A DNA stretch of 64,000 nucleotides, taken from JAANXG01 sp963731035 (GTDB lineage: Bacteria; Pseudomonadota; Gammaproteobacteria; Arenicellales; JAANXG01). Both the position numbers and the translations under genes were made by a program. The notes beneath the pieces were generated by a model, which was given only the letters and a program-made list of their open reading frames with translations, searched no databases and had not been told where the DNA came from. Below, piece by piece: positions 1 through 8,379 of this stretch. The DNA lies in contig CAVSUY010000005.1 of the NCBI GenBank assembly GCA_963731035.1, positions 1 through 64,000 of the forward strand, read 5' to 3'. Each line of letters starts with the position of its first letter. Within the stretch, counting starts at the first letter, position 1.

Positions 1-35
1 CCAGACGCCCGCTCAAACTCCTCCCTGGTTCATGC
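1..35. repeat. Arm of a palindromic repeat at the window edge
   Basis: The first 35 bases match positions 4885-4919 with about three differences. The second copy is one arm of a 110-bp inverted-repeat element (4811-4920). Only one arm is visible here because the window begins inside the element. The two copies bracket the decayed accessory stretch between them. Confidence 0.6.
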
Positions 36-630
36 GTAAGCTTCCATTCTGCTCGCCTGATATGGGCCTGATTCGGGCATGCGAACCAGCGTCAGTGGGA
101 GAGAGAAGCTGCAAGCCTTTGACGGTGAGGGAGATATTGTTCACATTCGAATCTTCGAGTCTTGCTTTGAGACAGCGTTGCAGATATGGTTCCATGTCTC
201 AGCGGACGGCCCAACTTGAGCGGGCGGGCCCGCTAAGGTGGTCGCCTGTATTGAAGACCTCCCGGTCGTGAAACATATCCTGGCTCATCTCGAAATTCGG
301 GCCGAATGCTAGCAGCCCGCGACCCCATCCGCGTCCTGCCTTCGCCCGCCAAGCGGAATGGAACTTGATGACCACCAGCCAGGGAGGCTGCGCCCACCCC
401 GCGTCGCCCTTCAATCGGTAAATCGTCGGGATGCCCAGATCGTGCTACACCCGGAAAGCGGGCTCGGCAGCCGATTCGCTGCCAGTTCAGCTCTTACAAG
501 ACGCAATCCTTTCCACCAGCATCCCCTACCAGCACCTTTCAGCTGCACGATATGGGGGTTATCCTCCCTATCCGTTTCAGGATGCGGCGGCGCACACGGT
601 TCTGCAACGGGCAGAGGTGTTGTTGGATAG
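36..630. other. Stretch without an intact gene
   Basis: No open frame here has a recognisable full-length product. The only thing identified is a short transposase-like remnant at 229-312. Several frames stay open for 60-90 codons on both strands, but they overlap each other and show no family signature, as expected by chance in GC-rich DNA. The stretch reads as degraded mobile-element DNA next to a broken gene. Confidence 0.5.
229..312 (+). mobile_element. Remnant of an IS91-family transposase C-terminus
   Basis: Frame 229-312 reads AKVVACIEDLPVVKHILAHL and then stops after EIRAEC. IS91-type transposases end with a very similar segment (I/V-A-x-I-E-D-P-x-V-I-x-K-I-L-x-H-L) just after a Cys-rich zinc motif. 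The upstream Cys motif and all catalytic parts are missing, so this is at most a relic. Identification rests on one short motif. Confidence 0.4.
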
Positions 631-1322
631 TTGGGCAGGTTAGTGTGCCCCGGGGAAATAGGTGAGAAAGGCGCTGTTAGTAAAGCGGCAGCGAATAACG
701 GTCAGACGTTGGGTCAGGTAAGACCGACAGAAACCTCCGGCAGAGACACTATTGCGCGCTATCAGGCTCAGTTCCGTGCCGCGGCATATGAATGTTTATC
801 CATTCTGTCCGGCAACACCATTGATCGAGTCTACTGCGACTACCACGATGACTTCGTCACCCGATCCCAACAGTCCGGCAAACCGATTTACCCCTTCTTT
901 CAGGTAAAGACTAAAGGCAAGCGTAAAACCCTTGGATGAGGGGTCTATCCAAGGGCTCCTCAGCAAGCTTGAACTACGTCCCTGAGTGACATATATCGCT
1001 CCGCACGACCATGATTTCCACGTGCATGCCAGGGAAGCTATCTAAGTACAGCGAGATCGGACCCGAATGTGAAGAGATTGTTCACGACCTGGTCAGCCTT
1101 GTTGAGGCGAAGTCATTTTCAAAGCTGGTTTCTGAACTGTCCGATGATTTGGATGATTCGGTTGGGATAGGCATATTCGATCCTTTTGAGGTACTCAGCG
1201 TATCCAAGGGAGCTTACGATCAGCTCGTTCAGGGCGCCGATCCCAAGGCCATCAAGCACGCCTCGATCATTCAAAGGAGGGTTGGAAATTGTGCGGAAGC
1301 GCACAGACATGGAGGGGGTTGA
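631..1322 (+). pseudogene. Broken DUF4297 / Cap4-nuclease-like gene
   Basis: The first fragment (631-939) contains SGRDTIARYQAQFRAAAYEC, then VYCDYHDDFV and YPFFQVKTK. The Y-Q near the start, the acidic D-D and the Q-V-K-T form the pattern of the DUF4297 nuclease fold (PD-(D/E)XK-like, as in the Cap4 endonuclease of CBASS defence). The reading frame is lost near 935-940. A second fragment in another frame (about 1011-1322, with KLVSELSDDLDDSVGIGIFD and SVSKGAYDQLVQG) looks like the continuation of the same protein, and it ends early. No partner gene such as a CD-NTase is present. Family assignment is from memory of the motif pattern; the broken state is seen directly. Confidence 0.45.
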
Positions 1323-1376
1323 CGAGCACAAAATATTCAGTCGGCTGACCTGAAATATGAGCATCGGGGGGAGAGC

Positions 1377-2546
1377 GTGACAAGCGCTCGGCGAACTAGC
1401 AACGAGGAGCTCGTGGGGCTCATCGATTCAATCAACGACTCGGCGCTCGACTCCGGTCAATGGGTTGGTGCGCTGACATCCCTGGCGTACTCAATTGGCG
1501 CCCACGGATTCAACTTTTGGGTCTATGAGCCGAAGACCGGGATGATCGACTCTGCTTCCGGAGGCCTCGATCCGGAGTATGTAGCTCCGTATTCCGAGCA
1601 CTACTACCAGAATGACGTCTGGCTTCCGCCGTTCTTCGAACGCTACTCGGCAGGCGATGTTATGACCGGGCCGGAGTTAATCGGAGAATCGGCCTTCCTC
1701 GCCAGCGAATTCTACAACGACTTTCTCCGCCCGCAGGATATCCGCCACGCTTTCGGACTGATGATTGAGAACAGCGCGGGTTGCTCAACATACATGGCTG
1801 CGTTCCGTGGGCACGGTCAGGAAGAATATTCCGATACCGAACGCCAGTTCGTGCAGCATCTGATGCCGCACCTGCGAAGGGCGGCCCGGGTTCGAAGGAA
1901 GCTGGCGGGCCTGGAATATGTGGTCAATGCGCTGGTGGAGGCGTTGGATGGTCTGTCGGCAGGCGTTGTGTTGTTGGATGAAAGGGGTGGCATTCTCTTC
2001 GCGAATGCGCAGGCGCAGCGAATACTGAACAATTGCGACGGCCTTCGATGCCGAACCCGCGAGCTCGTGGTCTCGGATCGCGAGGCGTCCCGTCGTGTCA
2101 GCCTCGCGATTCGCGACGCGATAGCAACCGCCCAAGGCCGTCCCCAAATGGGCGCCCAGACGCTGGCGATACCTCGGCCCTCAGGCAAACGTCCGTATTT
2201 CACCACGGTCGTACCCGTAGGACCGTCGACCGCGTCCGCTTGCCGCATTCGGCCCGGGGAAACGCCTGCCGCCATGGTCTTTCTCGACGATCCCCATGAG
2301 CGGAGCGGTGAATTTGCCTCGGGACTCCAGTCTCTTTTCGGACTGACCGAGGCGGAGGCCGAAGTCGCCGAGGGTCTCGCCTGCGGCTGGAGTGCCGCCG
2401 AGATCGCCGAAATGAGGTCCGTCGCCTTGCAAACGGTGAGGCGGCAGATAAAAGAGATCCTTGGTAAGACCGGCACCGGCCGTCAGGCCGAACTGGTGGC
2501 GCTCATCTCCAGGGTCCGTCGGCCGCCGAACGACTCGGTCGGATGA
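1377..2546 (+). CDS. LuxR-type HTH transcriptional regulator
   Basis: This 389-residue protein has a C-terminal LuxR/GerE-like helix-turn-helix at about residues 322-382 (LFGLTEAEAEVAEGLACG, then SVALQTVRRQIKEILGKTGT). The middle part (about 185-220: LDGLSAGVVLLDERGGILFA) looks PAS-like, and the N-terminal 170 residues resemble a ligand or sensor domain. The GTG start at 1377 is chosen because a GGGGGGAGAG purine run lies just upstream and no better start keeps the N-terminus. It is followed after 59 bases by a decayed paralogue of the same architecture. No signal is recognised and the target is unknown. Confidence 0.8.
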   Translation: MTSARRTSNEELVGLIDSINDSALDSGQWVGALTSLAYSIGAHGFNFWVYEPKTGMIDSASGGLDPEYVAPYSEHYYQNDVWLPPFFERYSAGDVMTGPELIGESAFLASEFYNDFLRPQDIRHAFGLMIENSAGCSTYMAAFRGHGQEEYSDTERQFVQHLMPHLRRAARVRRKLAGLEYVVNALVEALDGLSAGVVLLDERGGILFANAQAQRILNNCDGLRCRTRELVVSDREASRRVSLAIRDAIATAQGRPQMGAQTLAIPRPSGKRPYFTTVVPVGPSTASACRIRPGETPAAMVFLDDPHERSGEFASGLQSLFGLTEAEAEVAEGLACGWSAAEIAEMRSVALQTVRRQIKEILGKTGTGRQAELVALISRVRRPPNDSVG

Positions 2547-2605
2547 AGAGTACCGCATTGAGGAATGACAAGTCGTGACGACCGAACACATCGGTTCGAA
2601 AGGTC

Positions 2606-3741
2606 ATGGAACGGATGTTTGACGCTACCGAGTACTCTGATCTCCTCGGCCGCATATATGATGCCAGCGTAGACGCCCGTCTCTGGTCAAGCGTGCTGGG
2701 AGATACATGTCGGTTCATCAAGGCCGGTGGCGCGGCACTTTTCATCGAAGATAACCAGCACCGCAGCACACCGCTTTTCTATACGCACAACATTCCCACC
2801 GAGGGGGCCTGCGACTATCTCCAGCACTACGTTCGACGTGATCCCAGAGTAGCTCACTTGGTCCAGAATCCGCACCTGGAGGTGTGTTGGGACTACCAGC
2901 ACATAACGGAACGACAGATGGACCGCGACGAGTATTACGACTGGGTGTGCAAAGCGAGTGGCTATCGCTACTACGTGGGAGGCAAATCAGTGAGCGTGCG
3001 CGGGTACAACGGATGGATTGCCCCTCAACGCACACCGAGGCAAGGTCATTTCGATAAGTCGGAAATCGACGTTTTCCGCGACCATTGTCTCTCACATAAG
3101 ACGCTCGGTTGATATTATGCTGAGCCTGCATCATCAGGCTACAGACAAATCAGGATCTGCTGGATGCGATGGACCAATTGAAGATTGGCATACTGTTTCT
3201 GGATTCGGACTGCAGAGCAATCCTCGCCAACGAAGCAGCCCGAAAGATATTGAGAGAACAGGATGGCCTTTGCTTGGTCAACGGGGCGCTGTGCGCCGGT
3301 CGGCACACGGAAAGGAAGACCCTCGAACGTGCCATGGCAGAGGCTCAAGAAACTATTGTCAGGGAATACGCGTGCGGCGCAAGAGCCAGTGCGCATCTCG
3401 CGGCCATCTGGTAAGAGACCTTTCAGCATCACCGTTGTGCCGCTATCGAGATCGAGCAGGAAGTTTTCGAGGTGAAGCAAGCCGGGATGCTCGTTTGCAT
3501 TGCCGACCCAGAACAAGCCACGGTCTCGACCCATCAGATCGCGCCGCTGTATGACCTCACGCCCGCCGAGGCGCGCTTGGCGGCGGCGATGGCCAATGGC
3601 GAGACATTGGAGACGTACTGCAAATCCGCCAACCTCAAGCCTGGCACGGCGCGGTCGACCTTGAAGCGGATTTTCGACAAGACCGGGACTTCCCGCCAGG
3701 CGGAACTCGTGCGAGAGCTTCTGGTTAGAACGATTCCATAG
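2606..3741 (+). pseudogene. Frameshifted LuxR-type regulator, paralogue of the preceding gene
   Basis: Pieces of one LuxR-type regulator are spread over several frames. The N-terminal sensor part occupies 2606 to about 3090. A short piece near 3090-3140 (RRSVDIMLSLHHQ) is in the third frame. The PAS-like part (MDQLKIGILFLDSDCRAILA) covers 3169 to about 3370, then VRISRPSGKRPFSITVVPLS is in another frame to about 3475. The HTH (LYDLTPAEARLAAAMANGET, then DKTGTSRQAELV) runs 3472-3741. Each piece aligns in order with the intact neighbour, including RPSGKRP and DKTGT/GKTGT. At least three indels are needed, too many for one sequencing error, so this is probably true decay after tandem duplication. 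Confidence 0.75.
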
Positions 3742-4007
3742 CTTCGCCCGTTCACGTGTGCGGCCTCGAGCAGCATGCGCCTGACCACGTCGGTCTGTCC
3801 CGTGGTATCCATGCGGATTAGACCCCCTTGCCTCGAAACAGCCTTTGTGTCTGTCCGCCCTCGCACATTGTCAACCCCCATTTGGGGGTATCGAGCGGGC
3901 GCCGGCTGAAGCATCCTCGCTGAGTGGTTGTTCCGGGGGGATAAATCCCATCAACCGCAACCGTAGGGTACACAACGTCTTAGATCATGATAGGGGAGGG
4001 GTTTCAC

Positions 4008-4471
4008 ATGAAGACTATAAGATTAGCGATATTGCTCGGCATAATTCAGTTGAGCCTGGCGGGATGCGCAACTGTCCCGGACAAGAGTGAACTGAAGCCG
4101 GTTTCCGGTACGGACCTCAGGTCCGCTCTGGTGGGCCACACATTTTCGAGTAAGCAGAGCTAGGGAATGTAGGCGGAGCTGTATGGTTCTGGCGGCACTT
4201 CTCAGGCAAAGGCATGGGGAAGTGGTTGGTCGCAGCGTGCAAGGCGGAATACAGCATCAACTCGAACGGTGAACTATGCGAATCGTATTCCAACGTAAAG
4301 GACGCGGAAAAGTGGACGGGGCCGAACAATATGTACTGCGGAATGTTCTATACGGATGCCGATGGCAATTACTACTATGAGACAAAGAAGAACACATACC
4401 ATCCAGCCAAAGTCGGCAAGATGAGCAAGGTCAACATCATCTCCGGCGATAAATACGGTTTGAGCGAGTAG
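4008..4471 (+). pseudogene. Small lipoprotein interrupted by a frameshift
   Basis: The ATG at 4008 follows AGGGGAGGGG and encodes MKTIRLAILLGIIQLSLAGC, a signal peptide with lipobox L-A-G-C, so the product would be a lipoprotein. The frame stops at 4161-4163 after 51 residues. The frame entered near 4163 continues without a break (GNVGGAVWFWRHFSGKG, then the segment from 4214 to 4471 ending DKYGLSE). The sense of the sequence is restored by one indel around 4155-4163. The mature part has repeated aromatic and Gly residues and two Cys-containing motifs (ELCESYS, MYCGMF), loosely like DUF995-type proteins; function is unknown. It could be a real mutation or a one-base sequencing error. Confidence 0.55.
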
Positions 4472-4734
4472 TAGTTTACGTCTCTCGCCTTTTTCAGATT
4501 TTCGGGTACCGACCATAACGTTTACGCAAATCGACATCGGCCCCGCGGGGACAGAGGGGTTTTTCATGCTCTCTGTCCCCGCGTTGCGTTACGCGCATCT
4601 GGCGCCGGAGCACGTCAGGGAGGCGGTTTCGGCCTTGGAGTGGTCACGTTTTGGTCACGGTGACCGGAAAGGAGAGGAAAGCAGCGACGCTAAGTGCTTG
4701 ATTTGATTGGTCCGACTATCCCAAACCCCCGGAT

Positions 4735-4759
4735 TGTAGGAGCGACTTCAGTCGCGATT
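4735..4759 (+). repeat. REP-like palindrome, single copy
   Basis: TGTAGGAGCGACTTCAGTCG followed by CGATT. The core GCGACTtcAGTCGC (4742-4755) folds into a hairpin with a TGTAGGA head, the layout of bacterial REP sequences. Related copies occur in inverted pairs at 26047-26129, 30942-31022 and 46072-46153. Confidence 0.75.
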
Positions 4760-4810
4760 GAAGGAAGTCGCCGCGTCATGGAGGGGTGCAGATGATTGAC
4801 GGGAGTGCCC

Positions 4811-4920
4811 GGCATGAACCGGGGAGGGATTTGCGCGGGACGCCGCAAGTACGTCCTGTAGGCTCGCCTCCGGCATCCCTGCCTCCAGACGCCCGCACAA
4901 ACCCCTCCCCGGTTCATGCC
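4811..4920. repeat. 110-bp inverted-repeat element
   Basis: Positions 4811-4840 and the reverse complement of 4891-4920 agree at 27 of 30 bases (GGCATGAACCGGGGAGGG core). The centre contains CGCAAGTACGTCCTGTAGGC and a second small palindrome near CCGGCATCCCTGCC, an arrangement I recall from dispersed intergenic repeats in gammaproteobacterial genomes. One arm of a second copy is at 1-35. It has no coding capacity and would be mobilised, if at all, by an enzyme elsewhere. Confidence 0.65.
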
Positions 4921-5076
4921 CCAACGCCCATCCTTTTGTTTAGTGGATTGTCGGCTTAGAGGTCAGTGTTTATCGAAGTCGGTGCCGCCTGTGCATGGTC
5001 GGGGATGACACACCCTGCAGGTCGGCATCATCCCGCCTATCTCCAGCACGCCAATGAGTCCCGCTCGTGCCCGGCT

Positions 5077-5922
5077 TCACTCCCCGAAGCCGGGATAGCT
5101 TCTCAGCAGGCGTTCGATGCCGTTGTACTGATCTTTTGTTGCCGCTACGAAAGTGTCGCCGCCTGCCAGCCGGGCCCGCAGCTCGGTGGTGGCTCGTTCC
5201 CCGGAGCGTGACAGCAGCACGTCCCGGATCGCTTTGCGCAACGACGGCGGCAGGGCGGCGGCCGCGGTGAGGGTGATGCCGGGGTATGGGTCGGTCTGGG
5301 TGATGATCTCCAACTGGTGGGCGACCAGGCGCAGGTCTTCGGATTCGGTGTAGAAGCGGCGGGGCAGCACGGCGCCGGCGCAGTCGCCGACCAGCAGACG
5401 CCGGACGCGGTCGATGGGCTCTGCGGTCGCCACGATTCTCGGGACCTGGAAGGGTCCGTTGAACTTTCGCAGCAGGCTCACCGTGCCCAGGTCGGGCGGC
5501 GGGTAGGCGCATACCGGCTGGCCGATGAGATCCTCCTTGCTGTATATCCTGCCGTCGCGCACGGCAACCAGGACGAAGCGGATTCTCTGCCGTGCCCGGA
5601 CCAGCGGGACATCGCCGCGCGAGGCAATGCGCCAGGCGGCCATGTGGGCATCGTCCAGCAGCAGTGCGAACCGTCCCTTGCGGACATCGCTCTGGTAGGA
5701 GAACCAGCTATCCGGGTGAACATAGACGAACGATTCACCCGTGCCCTTGGTCAGCACCTCCATCAGCGGCGCGAACAGGGCCCGGCTCGCGGCTGCACCG
5801 AGGCGGGGAGGAGATGAGAAGGTGTAAGTGTCCGCGTGCACCTGGCTCCAGGCGCCGCAGACCAGCAGAAGAACGAGGATGAGGCGTCGCAAGACCGGCC
5901 GGAAACCTGACGTTATTTGCAC
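5077..5922 (-). CDS. PhnD/SsuA-type periplasmic substrate-binding protein
   Basis: A 281-residue protein with an N-terminal signal peptide (hydrophobic LRRLILVLLLVCGAWSQVHA, cleavage likely near residue 31). The rest resembles the PhnD-like fold of ABC-transporter binding proteins for phosphonates or other oxyanions. It has FSSPPRLGAA near the start, a LLDDAH segment, SKEDLIGQPVCAYPPPDLGT, and GDCAGAVLPRRF before the C-terminus. No permease or ATPase gene is adjacent, so it may be an orphan binding protein or the sensory part of a regulatory system. The ligand cannot be inferred. Confidence 0.7.
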   Translation of the reverse strand: MQITSGFRPVLRRLILVLLLVCGAWSQVHADTYTFSSPPRLGAAASRALFAPLMEVLTKGTGESFVYVHPDSWFSYQSDVRKGRFALLLDDAHMAAWRIASRGDVPLVRARQRIRFVLVAVRDGRIYSKEDLIGQPVCAYPPPDLGTVSLLRKFNGPFQVPRIVATAEPIDRVRRLLVGDCAGAVLPRRFYTESEDLRLVAHQLEIITQTDPYPGITLTAAAALPPSLRKAIRDVLLSRSGERATTELRARLAGGDTFVAATKDQYNGIERLLRSYPGFGE

Positions 5923-6054
5923 TTATATCCGGTGACAGGATGGGTCATTGTAAGGGAAGGACGCTGGAATGCCAGCCTCGCCGTCGCGACGTCCGGGCCG
6001 GTGAGGCCGGCGAGCAGCAACGGAGTGACTCCGGAAGGGCTCTATAATGCGCCG

Positions 6055-6478
6055 ATGAAGCCGCGAATCACCTTGATCACCCTCGGCGTCGACGACCTCG
6101 CGCGGGCGGTCTGCTTCTACCGCGACGGATTGGGTTTACCCACCGAGGGCATCGTCGGCACCGAGTTCGAGTATGGCGCCGTCGCATTCTTCGACTCTTC
6201 AGAACGGATTGAAGCTGGCGCTGTGGCCGCGCACCAGCATCGCCCGCGACGCCGGCCTGTCTCCGGGTGCGCCGTCGGCGACCGAGCTCACTATCGGCCA
6301 CAATGTCGCCAGCCGGGCCGAGGTGGACGAGGTCATGTCGCAGGCCCGGCGCGCGGGCGCGGCGATCGTGAGACCGGCCGCGGACATGTTCTGGGGCGGT
6401 TACGCCGGCTGTTTCCAGGATCCCGATGGGCATCTGTGGGAGGTGGCCTGGAATCCGCAGTGGGAAATCGTCGAATAG
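6055..6478 (+). pseudogene. VOC (glyoxalase/dioxygenase fold) protein with a single frameshift
   Basis: Starting at ATG 6055, MKPRITLITLGVDDLARAVC begins a standard vicinal-oxygen-chelate domain, continuing FYRDGLGLPTEG and YGAVAFFD. Near 6197-6200 the sense jumps by one base into the frame LQNGLKLALWPRTSIARDAG, which runs to FQDPDGHLWEVAWNPQWEIV at 6478. One extra base (around GACTCTTCAG) explains it. Apart from that the roughly 140-residue protein would be complete, including the metal-ligand-type H-L-W-E at the end. A recent mutation and a sequencing error are equally possible. Confidence 0.7.
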
Positions 6479-6604
6479 CTGGTCCTGTATCTGCTTCACT
6501 GTGTCGTTATAATCGTATCGATCGTTGCCCGTGTCGCGCGCCGGATTGCCGGCGCCGGGGCGGCGCAGCAGGACCGTGGAGCTCCCGGATAGCGGACAGA
6601 CGAG

Positions 6605-6976
6605 ATGATATTCGACCACATCGGCATACCGGTCAGCGATCTTGACGCCAGCAGGAAGTTCTTTTGCGATGCACTGGCGCCGATGGGCATCGGAGTCGTC
6701 ATGGAATTTGGCGACGCCGTCGGCCTCGGCAAGCTCGACAAGCCCTCGCTTTGGCTGGGGCAGCACGAGGAGAAGCCGTTGCCGATGCATATCGCTTTCA
6801 TCGCGGAGGATCGCGCGCAGGTCCGCGCTTTCTACCAGGCGGCGCTGGCGGCCGGTGCTTCGGACAATGGCCCGCCCGGCATCCGCGAGCACTACCATCC
6901 GAGCTACTATGCGGCTTTCGTGATAGGCCCGGATGGCCACAATATCGAGGCGGTGTGCCACAAACCGGAAGACTAG
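6605..6976 (+). CDS. VOC family protein
   Basis: A 123-residue single VOC domain: MIFDHIGIPVSDLDASRKFF at the N-terminus, MHIAFIAEDRAQVRAFYQAA in the middle and GPDGHNIEAVCH at the end. H-I-G, H-I-A and the H-N-I-E glutamate are in the places of the usual metal ligands. It is the intact second VOC gene after the frameshifted one, and it abuts the next gene without a gap. Substrate unknown; many such proteins are lactoylglutathione-lyase-like or dioxygenase-like. Confidence 0.8.
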   Translation: MIFDHIGIPVSDLDASRKFFCDALAPMGIGVVMEFGDAVGLGKLDKPSLWLGQHEEKPLPMHIAFIAEDRAQVRAFYQAALAAGASDNGPPGIREHYHPSYYAAFVIGPDGHNIEAVCHKPED

Positions 6977-7645
6977 ATGATGAAGAAGACCCTGCTGTCC
7001 TGGAGCAGCGGAAAAGACAGCGCCTGGTCCCTGCACGTCCTGCGCCGGCAGCCCGATGTCGAGGTGGCCGGGCTGTTCTCGACCGTCAACGACGAGCACG
7101 AGCGCGTCGCCATGCACGCGGTGAGATTGGAGCTGGTGCGGCGGCAGGCGCAGAGCCTGGGGCTGCCGATAGAATTCATTCCCATCCCCAATCCGTGCAG
7201 CAACGCCGAGTATGAAGCCATCATGGACGAATTCGTCGGCCGGGCCGTGCAGGACGGTGTCGAGTGCATCGCGTTCGGGGACCTGTTCCTGGAGGACATC
7301 AGGAAGTACCGGGAGGACAAGCTACGCGGGACCGGTATCACCCCGATCTTTCCGATCTGGGGACTGCCGACCGGCGAGCTTGCGCGGGAGATGGTGGAAA
7401 GCGGCCTGCGGGCCAGGATTACCTGCGTCGATCCGAACCAGCTTTCTGCGGACTTCGCGGGCCGCGAATACAATGCGTCATTTCTGGACGACATTCCCGC
7501 GGGCATCGATCCCTGCGGCGAGAACGGTGAGTTTCACAGCTTCGCCTTCGATGGGCCGATGTTCGGTGACCCGGTAGGCATCGAGGTGGGCGAGACGGTA
7601 ACCCGCGACGGTTTCGTTTTTACGGACCTGTACCACGAGGGCTGA
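6977..7645 (+). CDS. Diphthine-ammonia-ligase-like PP-loop ATPase
   Basis: A 222-residue protein with an N-terminal PP-loop (LLSWSSGKDSAWSLH, residues 6-20) of the adenine-nucleotide alpha-hydrolase fold. It continues with LFSTVNDEHERVAMHAV and the later motif FGDLFLEDIRKYREDKL, which are typical of the Dph6-like/TIGR00290 family. In eukaryotes and archaea Dph6 amidates diphthine on EF2; bacteria lack that substrate, so the bacterial role is unknown and the name only reflects the fold. It lies directly after the VOC gene and four bases before the acetyltransferase gene, suggesting one transcript. Confidence 0.85.
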   Translation: MMKKTLLSWSSGKDSAWSLHVLRRQPDVEVAGLFSTVNDEHERVAMHAVRLELVRRQAQSLGLPIEFIPIPNPCSNAEYEAIMDEFVGRAVQDGVECIAFGDLFLEDIRKYREDKLRGTGITPIFPIWGLPTGELAREMVESGLRARITCVDPNQLSADFAGREYNASFLDDIPAGIDPCGENGEFHSFAFDGPMFGDPVGIEVGETVTRDGFVFTDLYHEG

Positions 7646-7649
7646 GGAT

Positions 7650-8138
7650 ATGATCGAAGTCATCGAAGCCGATCTTTCGCTTCCGGACCATGCGCAGGCG
7701 CTGGTGCGCCTCATGGACGAATACGCCAACGACCCCATGGGCGGCGGCAAGGGCCTTTCAGCGTACGCGCGCGAGAACCTGGCGGCCGAGCTGTGCAAGC
7801 GCGACAATTCACACGTCTTCATTGCGATGGTGGACGGCGAGCCCGCCGGGCTGGTGGTTTCGTTCGAAGCCTTCTCGACGTTTGCCTGCAGGCCCCTGCT
7901 CAACATTCACGATGTGGTGGTGGCAGCTCCGCATCGCGGCAAGGGGCTGTCCCGGCGTCTGCTGGAGAAGGCGGAAGCGGTTGCGCGGGAGCTGGGCTGC
8001 TGTAAGTTGACGCTGGAAGTGCTGGAAGGCAACACGGTGGCGCAGGCCGCGTACCGGGCGATGGGGTTCGGCGGTTATCATCTCGATGCGGGGACCGGTC
8101 CAGCCTTGTTCTGGGAAAAGAAGCTCACATCTGTCTGA
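7650..8138 (+). CDS. GNAT family N-acetyltransferase
   Basis: A 162-residue protein with one GNAT fold. The acetyl-CoA pyrophosphate loop is seen as APHRGKGLSRRLLEKAEAVA (R/Q-x-x-G-x-G/A pattern), preceded by NIHDVVV and followed by LTLEVLEGNTVAQAAYRAMG, the usual motif B. It is the last gene of the 6605-8138 run. The substrate is not evident. Confidence 0.85.
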   Translation: MIEVIEADLSLPDHAQALVRLMDEYANDPMGGGKGLSAYARENLAAELCKRDNSHVFIAMVDGEPAGLVVSFEAFSTFACRPLLNIHDVVVAAPHRGKGLSRRLLEKAEAVARELGCCKLTLEVLEGNTVAQAAYRAMGFGGYHLDAGTGPALFWEKKLTSV

Positions 8139-8379
8139 CACGGTTCCTGCGGAACGCTCCACAGGTGAAATGTCTGTTTGTTTCGATGAAACGGTGGCCG
8201 CTCCGAAAGGATAGATGCCCATTGTTGACAAGCGCGTACCCATCGCGACCGAAACCGGTATCGCCTGCGGCAGCGGTGAGTCCGGCGCCATTGAGTCTAC
8301 TGGTTGGCGTCGCGCCGCCGATCGTAGCCGTCGCGGTCCGCAGTGATCGCAGCAGCGTATTTCGACAACGACAAGGTTT

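Larger units (their letters stand above)
4472..5076. other. Intergenic repeat-bearing region
   Basis: About 600 bases without a gene. It holds a single REP-like hairpin (4735-4759) and a 110-bp inverted-repeat element (4811-4920), described separately. Nothing else recognisable was seen. It separates the decayed left block from the conserved genes to the right. Confidence 0.6.

Noticed and set aside
6077..7117. Minus-strand open frame of 346 codons opposite the VOC genes
   Set aside because: It covers two VOC genes and the start of the PP-loop gene on the other strand and shows no domain of its own.
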